Assembly (NCBI GenBank): GCA_038503035.1
Contig: JAVSML010021644.1
Span: 199,272 to 263,271 of the forward strand
Source: Crocodylus rhombifer
Lineage: Eukaryota; Chordata; Crocodylia; Crocodylidae
Reading direction: 5' to 3'
Length of the DNA: 64,000 nucleotides
The notes below the pieces were generated by a model. It had not been told where the DNA came from. It was given only the letters and a program-made list of their open reading frames with translations, and made no database searches. The position numbers were made by a program, and so were the translations under genes. Numbering within the stretch: position 1 is the first letter of the stretch; the number at the start of each line of letters is the position of its first letter. Positions 22,141 through 34,052 of this stretch are shown here, piece by piece.

Positions 22141-23337
22141 AGGGTTTCCATTGTCATGGGATCAGCCCCTTTTAAAGAGCTTTGTAGCAGGAGAGTGCTT
22201 TCAGTGGCCGACTGTGTGACAAAACGTCACTTGTGTTAGCACCCTCAGTTGTGTTTACATGGCCTGCAGTTGCTGTAGACCTCCCCTTAGACTCCTTTGA
22301 AAATCCATGTTTCACACTGATTGCCTCCTGCCTACTACCCAGATGCTTCAGCCTATGCAGAAGTACGCTGAAAAGTGCCCATCGTGTTTGCTCAGTTACT
22401 AAAGCTAGGAGGACAATTTGCAGTCGGGGAATGTCTACTTCTTGGTGCCATCTGGTGGGTCCTCCAGTTTTCTCACAGGAAGTAGGCTAAAGCATGACCT
22501 GGGGACAAACAGGGATTTTCTGCAGCAGATGCCGAATTCAGTTTCTTCTGTTATGTTGCTGATGCAACTGCTAAATAACCGCATTTTGCGGAAACTTGAG
22601 ACTTCCTGACTGCATGAGAATATTAGTGGTTTATCTCATTAACCAGATGAAAGGGGTGGTAGGTGTGGTGTTCACTGATCAACACCCATTCCCTTAATGA
22701 AATCCAGGTCCCACAAACACCTCAGTAAAATACCCATTTCTTAGTCATGGCTTCTTCCATTCAGCCTCCCCTCCGGGGCATATGGAGTACAGGATTTAGA
22801 CTAAAATTGGCCTTTCACAGCCGCCTTCCAGAGAGTATCATTTCCCCAGGGCATGTTAGCAGCTCCTGCAGCTGCAGAGACTGACAGGCGATAGCTGAAT
22901 AGAGACATATGCATGCGTTTATTATATCACAAATCCATTCAGTGAAAACAGAAGGGAAGAAAAGAGACATTTAACCTTTCAGCCTTCACTATTCAATTTT
23001 CAAAGTTTTCCAGAGGAGTCTTATTATACAATATAATCCTAGTAATTACAAGTGGACTGTAGTGAGTAATTAAAAGAATTTGTGTGTAAGCAGCAAATGA
23101 TGAACTAGGTAGAGCCTGTCACATGCACCAGTTTTATTTCAAGTCACAGAGGGTCTAAACTTCTATGTCCTTGCTACAGGAAACTGCTCAATTAATAACA
23201 CTAGCAGAGTCTGAAATCTTTACCAAACTGGTCTTTTAACAGTGCTTCAATTTCCCTATCAAATATGGTTCATTCTGGTCATACAGGGTAACTTGTCCCA
23301 GGAATAAGGACAGAAAATGCTGTAAGAATCTCTAATG
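22141..23337. other. Unassigned DNA
   Basis: No terminal repeats or credible coding frames. Small chance frames near 22233-22609. Confidence 0.4.
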
Positions 23338-23642
23338 TAGCTTTCTCAATCTTTTTAGACAAGGCATCTCTTGTTACACTCAAGAGAATCCCTCATAAAA
23401 TGCCAGTTCTTACCTTTCACTTGGTTTTTAACTACAGAAGAGTATCAGAGCAATTCTCATTCTGCAAAGAACTGAGAGAAACCACAACAGGCCAGAATAT
23501 ATTTGACACTATGGATTCTATTTGAAATCTCTGGGTTTATCCTGTGAACCACGTGTAGGTGTTTGGACACCCAAAGAGTGCTAATATTGAGCAGCACCTC
23601 TCAGCACCCCATGGTGCTATGGCACCCAATTGAGAATCACAG
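23338..23642. mobile_element. hAT non-autonomous element
   Basis: Left end TAGCTTTCTCAATCTTTTTA (first C changed to T); the reverse complement of the right end is CTGTGATTCTCAATTGGG. Flanks CTCTAATG (23330-23337) and CTCTAAAG (23643-23650) match at 7 of 8. The right part (CAGCACCCCATGGTGCTATG) matches the decayed element at 10195-10363. 305 bp, non-coding. Confidence 0.85.
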
Positions 23643-23650
23643 CTCTAAAG

Positions 23651-25188
23651 TAAGAGCTGGGTCTACCAGCCTGTCTTTAATTTCACCACCATCACCAAAG
23701 GGAGGTAGATGAATGGAGAAAAGGATCGTGCAGAAGATCAGTGAGTGTTTTCTGTGGATACATTAGGGTCAGCATCCATGTAAACACAGGAGCAGATGCA
23801 AGGCACAATGAAGAACTGAGAATTAGAATCCACTTACTCACCAGGCTGGAGAGCCACTCCACAAAACCTGTCATATCCGTATTATATGGTTAGAGTGGGT
23901 TGCTATTTCCATAACTCCCCCTCTTCCCCCACATCACTGTAAATTCACCAGAAAAGGGATTGTTTTACTGTATGTTTGCATATCACCAAGCATGTTGGGG
24001 CCTCTCAGCTCTATTGTAATAAATAACAACCACTAACCTCAACCGCACATTATCAGAAGACTCATTAGCATTTATGCCAGGAACCACATAAGTCCTTTGT
24101 AACTTAAAACAGTTTCCACATCTTCTCCCTATAGAACATGTGTGGCCTAGTTTCACATGCAGCAAAGCTATATTCTAAAAGGAATATCCCTTATCTAATT
24201 TCTTTCTTGCTGTTCCACACATTGGCATGAGCTCAGAGAAGCTGGCATAAATGATTTCCTTATGATGTTTTGGCAAAAAGTTTTCCAAAGAAGAGATGGT
24301 ACCAAGAGAAACAAGATGACTTTGCTATGGGTAACAAGCAAGACATAACACACACTCACAAACAATTCATGATGAAATATAAAGCATGCTATAATGTAAT
24401 CATGAAATACCCCACAATGCATTTCTCATTTTACCTTCCAGAAGATAATTTTAGTAGATTTGCAGTATAATATACTTGATAAAAGCAACTGTAGAGCTCT
24501 TATTTATCAAAGTCAAGGTGAATATAACCTTATGCTTCAGGGCAGAAACTGATTATCAACTTGGATAAGGGAGAATAATGTTTTCTCTGATACAGTTGTT
24601 GGACAACTAAGTGCACTCTGGGTCTTTTCCTCCTTCCCTTGATACACTTGACATTGCAAGCCTAATCAGAGTCCTGTCTTAGCATGACAATCTCATCTCT
24701 GTCCTTGGAGGGAGTGTGGAATTAGAAACCTGCACACTCTAACCCCAGGTATCCCATGAATCTTCTGTACTGGCTGTCTTCCCCTGTTTCTGCCTTATCT
24801 ATTTATCTGAAAGCTCTTATGGGCAGTTGTACAGTGGCAAGTTATATTCATTCACTGCTTAACATGACAGATTCTAGGTTGATATAGATGGGGGTCACTA
24901 ACTGTGACTATTAGCAGAAATCAAGGAATGGAGAGGGAGGAAACTGGGGTACTAGCTTCAGGTGCCAAGTTGGAAGGGGGAGAAGGCAGACACTAAGCCC
25001 TGCACGCTGCTGCCCAGGGTACAGAACTGAGTGTGACTACAGTATAAATGCATACTATATTAGTCTAAAGTATAGTACAGATACAAGTAATGAATAAAAT
25101 CTGCCTACTGCACAAGGGCAAAAATTAGTTACTATTTGTAAAATAGTAGGTATCATTGATTCTTTGTATGCCAACAGCTCTCAGGGAG
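23651..25188. other. Unassigned AT-rich DNA
   Basis: Nothing recognised in 1.5 kb; only chance frames of 60-75 codons on either strand. Confidence 0.4.
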
Positions 25189-25352
25189 TCATGGTCTTGC
25201 TTTGTATTAGAGTGAATTAAACTAAATTCAATTAAAGCCTCTTTAATTTCAGGTAAGACTGCTTACACAGGAGTTTAACATGGTTTAACTAATACACTTT
25301 AAAAGTTAGTTTGAGTTAATGTTCCTGAATGTTCCCCTAGACAAGCCCTAAG
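25189..25352. mobile_element. Probable TIR element, GGGCTTGTCTA type
   Basis: The right end CCCCTAGACAAGCCCTAAG, reversed, reads CTTAGGGCTTGTCTAGGGG; the left end TCATGGTCTTGCTTTGTATTAG is a decayed partner. Inside, GAATTAAACTAAATTCAATTAAAG faces CTTTAAAAGTTAGTTTGAG, in the style of MITEs that end in 'acaagcccta'. The target duplication is not clear. Confidence 0.5.
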
Positions 25353-26649
25353 AGTGACTGACATTGTGTGGTGGGCATCTCCCTGCCCATACATCATCAG
25401 ATGACATCCCTGGGACACTGACAGCAATTGCCTAATTATAAGGAAAGGAACATATGCATCTTTGGCCCGTGCCATGTGTTACATATATTATACAATTAAC
25501 TAGTTAATGACACAATACATTTTGACTGGCTACACGTGCCAAGTAATTATCACATCTTAAAAATGACAATCCAGCTTTAAAAATAGCCAATCAGCTCTAA
25601 AGTTAGTGCTTGAAAATGTGTAATAACTTTATAGCTGATTTTTATCCAGCTTTAATTTATATGTGTAGCCCTTTAGGCCTATTTGATACACTGTAGCAGG
25701 TGGAAACAAGATGAGACAGCACCATATGAGCAACCAGCTCTCTATAAGCCACAATGTGGAATAAATGGCCTGGGCTACCATCTATTTTTCAAATGAGTAC
25801 ACTGCCAATTACTAAACTGCTCATAGGAAGCCATGCTATAAAATAGTGGTGCACTGCATAGGTGGTTATGATTGGATTTTATGTCTGCAAACAATCAGGC
25901 TTTTCAGAAATGACTCAGAAATTTGATTGTTTGCATGGAGCTGTGTCTGAAGTTGGGGGTCTAATTATTGTGTACCCAGAATCTCTGGTCATATTCTCAA
26001 ACTTCGGTGAGTGCTTCTCAATGTTTGTGGGCATCTATGATGGTCCTTCAGTGGGATAGGTGCCGGGGCTCTTCCTGTCTTTTTCCCCTATTGTTGAGGC
26101 TGTCAGAACGGTTAGCAGCATGACTCGCTCCCTCCCCCCCCCCACTTTACACTTGTAGTTAAGACTATTTCCCTCATGTTGTATTTATTAGACAGATGAC
26201 GTTTCCCTTCATGAAGCCCTATTCAACTTGCACCAAAACATATATCCTTTCCATTCAAAAGCACTATTATTTGCAGATTTGTTAGTGGTGAGACTTCTTC
26301 CCCACTACAGCAATATTTTGCAAGTGACACACCTGCCAGCAGACTTGCAGGTAGGATTTGGTCCCTAATGAATATGGACCTCCTTAACTCACGGCGAGAC
26401 AAAGCCATTTTCACAGCTTTGTCCCAGCGCAAAGAGCCCATTGCGCAGGCATTTCATGGTGGCCCAACCCCTCCACACTAACTGGCAGAGAAGCACCCCC
26501 ACCACTGATGGATGCTGAGCAGAGGAATGGAGCACCTTTCTTCTCAGAGAAGAGCCTGGTATCTTAGCTTAGCAATATAAAGGCAGACAGGGGGCATAAT
26601 TCCTATCTATATCAATGGGGCAAAACATAAGGGAGGAAAAGGACAGTGA
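25353..26649. other. Unassigned DNA, possible hAT remnant
   Basis: No gene. GTGCTTCTCAATGTTTGTGG near 26012 resembles a decayed hAT left end, but no right end or duplication was found. A C-run lies at 26134-26143. GACTTCAATGACTG-type words are further right near 26915. Confidence 0.35.
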
Positions 26650-26850
26650 TGTCACAAGAACACATGGGTATAAATTGTTCTTGATGACTAAATCTAGGCT
26701 GGACATTAGAAGAAGATTCTACACAGTTCTGAAACAGTCTCCTAAGGGAGCAAAAAAACCCAACAGACTGCTTTTCAAATGAAGTTTGATTACTTTATGA
26801 AAGGAAGGTGGTGGCAGTGCAGGAGGTCCTTTCCAAACTTTTTTCCTAGT
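26650..26850 (+). mobile_element. CR1 3' end, plus strand
   Basis: AAGAACACATGGGTATAAATT, then CTAGGCTGGACATTAGAAGA, TTCTGAAACAGTCTCCTAAG and CAGTGCAGGAGGTCCTTTCC follow the order of the CR1 ORF2 C-terminal region and 3' UTR (FRLDIR-like region, then 'gtggaggtccctttcca'). Frames are broken. Confidence 0.7.
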
Positions 26851-27241
26851 TTTCTTGGGATTCTTCCAAAATGCTCAGTATTAGCACATCAAATGCAGTG
26901 GGAATTTTACTACCAACTTCAATGACTGATGAATGCTTGGAGCTTCTGAAAATCCCTTCCATAATGTCTAATGGAATGTCATGCTATAGTTTCTGTTGTG
27001 TGTGGTGCTAATCAAAGTGAAGCTAGTTCAATGGGTAAATATGCATGAGTATGTCTGGAGGTTTGGATAAATATGAGATTTACCATGTTTTTTTTAAAGC
27101 CATTACATGTTTTCTAGAGATATAAAAGCAAGCTTTCAGTGGCAGTCTTCTCACAAACCTCCTAAAGGAATGTTACTAAAATGGAAAATCACCTGAGTAT
27201 TACACTTTGTCTTTATTCAGTATTTAAAAAGTCCCCATTGG

Positions 27242-27713
27242 GCATGTCTACACGTACATATTAATGAAAAGCAATAGACTCAAGAGCTTATTGCTCGGGA
27301 CTTTATTTCTGCAGGCACACCATTTGCACATGCACCCAGGACCACAGCAGGTTGAGCTGGTTTGGAGCAGCTGGGCTGGCCGGGGGCCTCAGAGATTAGC
27401 CTGCCAGCCTGGAGCTGATTCCCCAGCTCAGTATGCTGCAGAGGGGCTGGCTGGGGCACGAAGGTACTCCAGTGTGGGGCTAGTCAGCAGGCAGCCTCCG
27501 CACTGAAGCACCCTCATGCCCCAGTCAGTGTCTACACATGCATTGCTGCACATGAAAAAACCCCACAGCAGGATAGTACTTGTAGTTACAAGTAGTAACC
27601 TGCTGCAGAGTTTATTAGTTTCCTGTGGCCTAATAGGGCTGCACACATAGAAGTGCAACATTTACTGCACAGCTAATTAGTCTACTATGCAGTAAGTGTC
27701 TTGTGTAGACACA
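27242..27713. mobile_element. Non-autonomous TIR element, GTCTACA family (copy 2)
   Basis: Left end GCATGTCTACACG; the reverse complement of the right end is TGTGTCTACACAAGAC. The octamer CCCATTGG flanks both sides exactly (27234-27241 and 27714-27721), though GGG and CCC may belong to the ends, leaving a 3-bp ATT duplication instead. The GC-rich interior has an inverted CTGGGGCA (27451) and TGCCCCAG (27517), also present in the copy at 32671. 472 bp, no transposase. Confidence 0.8.
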
Positions 27714-27721
27714 CCCATTGG

Positions 27722-29159
27722 CCAACAGTTTACTGCCAATAGCTTTCCCCTTCACTTAATATTGGAGACAGTAAATTCCTTAGGGCATGGTCTGATTCTG
27801 ATCTCACGTACGTGCCAATGTAAATCTCTTGAAGTCAATGGGGTTTCCATGCAGAGAAACTAATGTAACCAAGAACAGAACCAATTCCTTTTTCTTTACC
27901 TCTCTTCACAAATCACCTACCATACTACTGACAGTATGCAAGTATTAATACACTTATCTCTTTCTCATCACTTCTGGCAACCATATGGTAACAGTTGGCA
28001 GGCATCATCTTTTTAACTTCTTCGGTCTCGCATACCTGTAGAAGATCCCACTTTCAGGGGTATATTTGAATCCATACGATTATAGGTACAAAACTCAACT
28101 AAATCAATTTTAGTGTGTACCTAAGGGAGATTTTTGTTTTTCCACATTTCATTGATGTGTTCTCCTGTTCTCTTGTGACACACCCGTTGGAACAAAACAA
28201 GCAGGATAAGGTTATGTTAAATGTGTAGAAATGTGGCCTTTACCTTAGCAAGTTCAGACAAACAAGAATGACACACCCTGCTAGAAAAACTCAGTATGAC
28301 AATGGAGTCCAGGAATCACTCATTCTGTCAAGTCAAGACAGGGAACTCCAAATCACTCTGAACTGGCTGTTATGACATGCTTAGCTGCTCATAAAGTGCT
28401 CTAATTACAAAGTTCAAGTGCGTGTTCATTGCCAAGCCCCAAAATGAGTCAAAGAAGAAAAAGAATTAAAACAAATTGTTAGCCCTCTGCTTTTGGAAGG
28501 GTACAGTTCTAACATTGAATGTAGATATTTCAAGAAGGCAGTAAGGAAAGAAAGGAAAATAAAGATGGGTGCTAGAGAAAGATGGGTACTTTGTCATATG
28601 CAATACAAAAGAGAATAGCAAAAGGAACAGCTGGTCAGACACCAGTCACACCAGCAAATATGAACAAGAGTTCGCAATGTGATACAGAGATGAAGCGCAT
28701 GTTAAAATGGCTTTTGGAAGAACCTAGGGAGCCCTACAGTGAATCCAAGCCAGGGCAGTTCTGGGTGCTCCAAATACAGAAGCAGAGACAAAGCAGCTAC
28801 TTTAGAGCAGTGCCAGCCATGCCAAGAAGCTCTTTCCACGAATGCTGCTCAGAGCACCAATTTCCGAGTTGAGGGTGCAGACGGTGAGCAAGCTGGACTT
28901 CACTGAACTGCTCTCTAGAATCATCCAATAGTAGATTACACACAGAAACAAAATCTCACTCTGGAATGGATGTGGAGGAGAATGCAAACAAACTGTAGGA
29001 ACAACGTGTTGTTTTTTACTATGGCATTCCTGGAACATAGTTTTTATTTTCAGTATCCCTTTGTTGTTAAAAAGGAAGTTGACATTATGGACAATAAGGA
29101 CGTTGGGGAAGTGCTCAAAAAGGACCACAGAAATTAGCTGAGATCTGAAAACCTGCCTG
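27722..29159. other. Unassigned, with one short remnant
   Basis: Around 27788-27858, CTGATTCTGATCTCACGTAC and TTGAAGTCAATGGGGTTTCC look like the common sauropsid 'cttacaccagtg...gaagtcaatggggtt' remnant. The rest, including a 96-codon frame at 28582-28872, shows no recognised domain or repeat. Confidence 0.4.
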
Positions 29160-29598
29160 TCAGGGAGAGAATAAAAGAGCTTAACAAAGAAAAGGTTGAA
29201 TGGTGACTTGGTTGCTGCCTACAAGTATTTACATGGAAAGATACTGGATGAAAGTAGATGGTTATATCATCTAGTTGTCAACACACAGAAGAGCCCAAGT
29301 CTGGAAAGTGAAGACCAATCCAGACTTGAAATAGGTGCAAGTTTGTTTGTTATTTAAACAGCGAGCATAATTAAATAGTTAAACAACCTATCCGGAGATG
29401 GCTGGATGCTTCATGTCTTGGAATCTTTAAGTCAAAGCTGGAAGTCTTTTTAAAAGTATGCTGTAGCATAACCAGAAGTTTTGGGCTTCATGGAAAACCT
29501 GCTTGGTGTACTTCTGTTGTCTTCTTTATGCTACATGTCAGCCTAGATGATCTAATGGTCCCTGCTGGCCTTAAAAATCTTTGGTCTATGAAACCTGA
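29160..29598 (+). mobile_element. Old CR1 3' region, plus strand
   Basis: The ORF2 C-terminus can be read in pieces: AAGAGCTTAACAAAGAAAAGG gives a RLTKRRL-like text, followed by GGTGACTTGGTTGCTGCCTACAAGT (GDLVAAYK). The 3' UTR ends CCTAGATGATCTAATGGTCC, then CTGCTGGCCTTAAAAATC and CTATGAAAC tail. It is more diverged than the copies at 17233 and 50264. Confidence 0.75.
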
Positions 29599-30476
29599 AT
29601 TTGATAGGCTTATATCAAGTAGCTGTCTTTGCTTTGCCACTGTATTTTATTCTCTTCATACTCTATATAAAGAGCCAGAATCTGATCCTTTTTTTCTGTG
29701 GAGCTGTATTTAAACCAATGAAGCTGTGCCAACTAAAGAGCTGACCTGTAATGTTTAAGGGACAATATATATCTGAGCTGGATTACTTGGCATCTTTACT
29801 GCACTGTGCATAAATACACATGCACTTTTGCACTACTGTTTGCCTGGTCTTGCTCCCAATAAACTGAAGGTATAAACTTCCTGCCTGTACTGAAGATAGG
29901 CTGGGGTCTTTACGTGATATAGGCTGTGTGTCCTTATCTTTCAGTTCCTAATGTTTAAATTTTGTCTTCTTGACTTAAAACCCAGGACCTCAGGCATCTA
30001 AAATCATGAATCACTTTTGAAAACCTACTTCACAATTCTATAGTAGGTGCTAAAATGACAGGATTTATCATGAAAAAGCATGCGCATTCAACACCAGAAG
30101 CAGCCAAAGTCAGGATTTCATAGTCATGATACATTTGCGATCTGCTACCTTTCTCCTTCTTTTGTATCCGGTAACATATATCTGCAGGTATGTTGCTGGC
30201 ATGGATTTGCAAGTCAGTACTGATTTCCTAGCCAGCAATGACGCTATTAGACTCCAAAGCCATTTGTTAAACACCCTGATATTGGAGTGCTGAGGCTTGG
30301 AGAACATTCCTGAAGTACATAAGGCAGGAAACTGTAGAAAAGGAGGGTCTTGATATGGGAACGGCCGAAGTACTTAACTTGAGTCACACTTGGATAGAAG
30401 GAATGTTAATGATTCAGGAAGACTTTGATGATCTAAACACTCATTGAAATAAAGATTAAGGAAAGAATAGCATTAA
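29599..30476. other. Unassigned DNA
   Basis: No gene or repeat could be assigned. Confidence 0.4.
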
Positions 30477-30491
30477 GGGGGGGGGGGGGGG
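30477..30491. repeat. Poly(G) tract, 15 G
   Basis: Fifteen consecutive G after CATTAA and before AAACCC. Confidence 0.95.
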
Positions 30492-30835
30492 AAACCCAGA
30501 AAGGGTGGAAAAGTACACAGTTTCCAAGGACAGTACTATCAATAGTTTGTCTTTTAATTCATATTGTAGCCTAATCTCCCTAGCCATGCTATAATGGGCA
30601 TTTCTAGGAACATGCAGAACATCATCCTTTGGATGACTCAGGCTAACATGCATTTCCTCCAGGGAGCTGTGTTAGGAGGGAAGCAGATCAAGAGTGGTGA
30701 ACCAGGGCTTTCATGACCCATTTGGTACAAGGGTAGACATATTAAGTGTCCTCTGCCTGGAACCTGGGGACCACTTGGTCACAATTCTGCCTAGTTGTAT
30801 GGCAGCAGAGGGTAACAAAAAACTTTGTTGCACCT

Positions 30836-30960
30836 TAAAAGATCATAGAGATGTAAAGCAGCTCCCAGGTCAGCCAGTCTAGTTCACTGCATAAACACAG
30901 GATTTACAATTCATAAACCATCCCAGACAGTTGCTCATCCAGATTCTTCTGACAGACCTC
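30836..30960 (-). mobile_element. CR1 3' tail, minus strand
   Basis: GATCATAGAGATGTAAAGC, then CCCAGGTCAGCCAGTCTAG, TTCACTGCATAAACACAGG and CCATCCCAGACAGTTGCTC is the inverted CR1 3' UTR (tail, aggtcatctagtccaa, cactgctcaaacacagg, gatggttgtccagcc). Just before it, AACTTTGTTGCACCTTAAAAG is a remnant of the repeat type seen at 10628. Confidence 0.75.
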
Positions 30961-31028
30961 CAGGCTAAGTACAGATAGTCAAAAAGTCTGAGGCTGAATC
31001 AATTCAATCTTTGTAGGTTCATCTAAGC

Positions 31029-31355
31029 CAGGGGTCCTCAATCTTTTTTGTACCAGGACCCATTTATAAACATTGATGGTCACTCTAGACCCAGTGCCCC
31101 CAGGCCCCAGGCCCCAACCCCCCAGTATGTGGGGCAGGAGGTGCATGCGTGGGGCATGGGGAGCCCCAAGCAGCCCCTTGCAGGCTGGAACTCTGACAGC
31201 CTGCAAGGGGAAAGCCACCATTTCCCATGTTTTTCTTCTTTAAAGGAGTATCCATTGTTAAAGCTTATTGATCCATTTTTAAAGTTTGTTCATAACCTTT
31301 TTATACATTCTTGCAACTCACTTTTCAGTCGTGACTCATGGGTTGAGAATCACTG
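31029..31355 (-). mobile_element. hAT element, related to the copy at 6870 in reverse
   Basis: Left end CAGGGGTCCTCAATCTTTTTTG, right end GGGTTGAGAATCACTG. Flanks ATCTAAGC (31021-31028) and GTCTAAGC (31356-31363) match at 7 of 8. The interior (CCCATTTATAAACATTGATG, CCTTGCAGGCTGG, CTTTAAAGGAGTATCC) is the reverse complement of parts of 6870-7185. 327 bp, non-coding. Confidence 0.92.
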
Positions 31356-31363
31356 GTCTAAGC

Positions 31364-32670
31364 TTTGTAAATTGAACCAATAAGCAAATGAACAGACATT
31401 CAATTTTGATTCTGGAAATGCAGCAACATGCCTGCAGTGGCTCAGCCCAGAAGCTGGGAGGCTTCATACCTCCCTGGAGCAGACAACTTAGGCCAAGATT
31501 ACCTGCCCACCCTGGGAAGCAGGGTTTGCAGGGAAGCTATAAAGCATCCTGGGATACTGGGGGACTGTGAGTTACCCTCCAGATTCAAGTGATACAGGAC
31601 AGAAGTTCAATAAACCAATTTAACCTAATCAGTTAAGTCTGATACTATATTTATCCAGGTTTATCTTAAAACACTTTCAAAATGGTCAAAACCAATTTAC
31701 GTGCCCTGAACTTCTGTTGTGTTACAGATTTGATCTGATTTTCAGTCACTTACACTGGTGTACGTGTAATTTCCATCCCTAGACCAGTGAAGGAAATTCT
31801 GACCTCCATTTTCTCCCAGTATACCTACAGAGGACAATAAGACTGTAAAAGGACATTAGAAAAGTACCCCCAAGACTGCAATATATGGCCAATTATTACC
31901 TTCACTTGGCCCATTCCTATGATTCCAGTGGGAAATGAAGGCATCCCACACTATGCAGGACTGAGCTGTTTCCTGATCAGTATGAGTCTATGTTCTGAAA
32001 ATTGCTGCCTGTGTCTTTCTGCCAGGGTTTCCAAAGCAGCCATCAGCAGCCATCTCCATGACAAATAAGTGACTTGAACTGATTACAACATCACAGTGAG
32101 ATCTGCCAGGAAGTGTCCGCCAGTTCTCTACCTTCATGATAAAGTCCTTGTTCCAAGGTGCTCTGCCTTTCTGGTTCTCTGGGGAGCGATCTGGCTAGGA
32201 GGTGTAGCTTGTAAAGTGACCTTCAGAATTGGAGAGTAAAATTTCTTGAGCGCCTGACAGAGGGGCCTTTAAACTCAACAGCTGGTTCCCAGAGCACCTG
32301 TAACCCTCGTGTGCTAAATATTCTCAGCTGCCAGGGGAGGTTCTGGAAGAAGAGGTGGTTAGTGAGACTTCATAGGCCCTTTGCCATTAATGGTTTTGCA
32401 GATCAACGACAAGACCTCAGAGCAAATGGACAGCTAATGTTGATTTAATATGCTTTCTTCACAGGAGAGGTGAATTTAAAAGCTGGCAGAATTTTCAGTT
32501 CTGGTATGCAGTGGGTGGAGAAGCCACCTGGGGCACAATCCTAGCTCATATGACTGGTGCCTTGCCATCCATCATATTCCCTCTATCTCCTGCTTCTGCT
32601 CTAACAAGGCATCTGGCATACATGCTGTGTTCTGCTTTGGACCAGGAGGCTGTCTTAGATGGTACTTCTT
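31364..32670. other. Unassigned, with small remnants
   Basis: Near 31730-31810, GATCTGATTTTCAGTCACTT with ACACTGGTGTACGTGTAA is another 'ttacactggtgtaa' remnant. No gene was recognised in the rest. Confidence 0.4.
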
Positions 32671-33162
32671 GGGTGCATCTATCCATGCAATTACTGAATA
32701 AATTGCAGAGCTTATTGCTCCAGGTTAATTGCTTCCCGGTGCACCCAGGAGAAATTAACTCCAGAGTAAAATTAGCTTCACAGCTTGTTCAGGTGCAGCA
32801 TGTGGAACTGGGGTGGAGTAGCCCCAGCTGGCAGATGCCCCAGGGGTCAGCCTGCCAGCTTGAGGCTGCTCCCACCAGTTCAATGTTCTGCTGAGGGGCT
32901 GCCTGGGGCAAGAGGGAACTTCAGCATGGGGCTAGCCAGAAGGCAACCCTCGCACTGAATCATCCTTTTGCCCCAGCCAGCCCCTCCAGTGTCTACAACT
33001 GCAGTCCTGTGGTGTATTTTACTCTGCAGCAGTATAGTACTTGTAAATACTGCAGAATAAATTAATCTACTTCAGCCTAATAGGGGTGAACGTGTAGATG
33101 CCCGGATGTTTACTTTTCAGTTAATTAGTCAACTGCACAGTAAATGTCTCGTGTATACACTC
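32671..33162. mobile_element. Non-autonomous TIR element, GTCTACA family (copy 3)
   Basis: Aligns along its length with the copy at 27242: GCAGAGCTTATTGCTC, GGGGTCAGCCTGCCAGC, GAGGGGCTGCCTGGGGCA and the right part CTGCACAGTAAATGTCTCGTG. Left end GGGTGCATCTATCC; the reverse complement of the right end is GAGTGTATACACGAGAC. The inner pair CTGGGGCA (32903) and TGCCCCAG (32969) is kept. It abuts a CR1 directly. No clear duplication. Confidence 0.8.
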
Positions 33163-33260
33163 AAAGCAGGACAATCTCCAACTAGATGATCTCAGCCTGT
33201 CGAGCCAGCCCTTAAAAACCTCCAAGAATGAAGATTCCACCACCTCTTAGATAACCCATT

Positions 33261-33533
33261 TCAGTGCTTCACCATCCTCCTAGTGAGAAAGTTTTTCCTA
33301 ATATCCAACCTAAACTTCCTTTGCTGCAAATTGAGACCACTGCTCCTTGTTCTGTCATCTGCCACCACTGAGAACAGTCCAGCTCCATCCTCTTTGGAAC
33401 CACCTTTCAGGTGGTTAAAGCCTGCTATTAAATTCCCCCTCAGTCTTCTCTTCTGCAGACTAAATAAGACCAGTTCCCTCAGCCTCTCCTCAGAAGTTAT
33501 GTGCCCCAGCCCCCCAACCATTTTCATTGTCAT
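33261..33533 (-). pseudogene. CR1 ORF2 C-terminal fragment
   Basis: A 90-codon open piece with the words [51 protein letters not shown] and FLTRRMVKH. These are the normal C-terminal phrases of CR1 ORF2 just before the 3' UTR. The piece is only the tail of a protein of about 900-1000 residues and cannot be functional alone. Confidence 0.9.
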
Positions 33534-34052
33534 TCACTGGGCTCTCTCCAACTTGTCCACATCCATTCTGTAGTGGGGGGCCCAAAACTGGATACAGTAC
33601 TCCAGGTGCGGCCTCACCCATACAGAATAGAAGGGAACTTAGCACCCAATTTGTTTAAGTCACTCTGAATCCTAGCCCTACCCTCTAGCATATATCTACT
33701 ACTCTCCACAGCTTGGTGTCATCCTGAAACTTGCTGAGGGTGCAATCCATCCCATCTTCTAGGTCACCGATGAAAATATTGAATAAAACTGGCCCCAGGA
33801 CTGACAACTAGAGCACTCCACTGCATACCAGCTGCCTACTAGACCTCGAGCCATTAATCGCTACCCATTCAGCCCAAAGATCCAGCCAGCTTCCTGTCTG
33901 CCTTCCAGTCTACTTATCCAACCCATACTTCCTCGGCTTGCTTGCAAGAATGCTGTGCGAGACCATATCAAAAGACTTGCTAAAGCCAAGGTATATCACA
34001 TCCACTGCTTTCCCCACATCCACAGAGCCAGTTATGTCATCATAGAAAGCAA

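Noticed and set aside
21609..22175. 188-codon plus-strand frame and two minus-strand frames in the same place
   Set aside because: Pyrimidine bias removes stop codons in several frames at once; the protein text is low-complexity Ser/Pro/Leu without a family.
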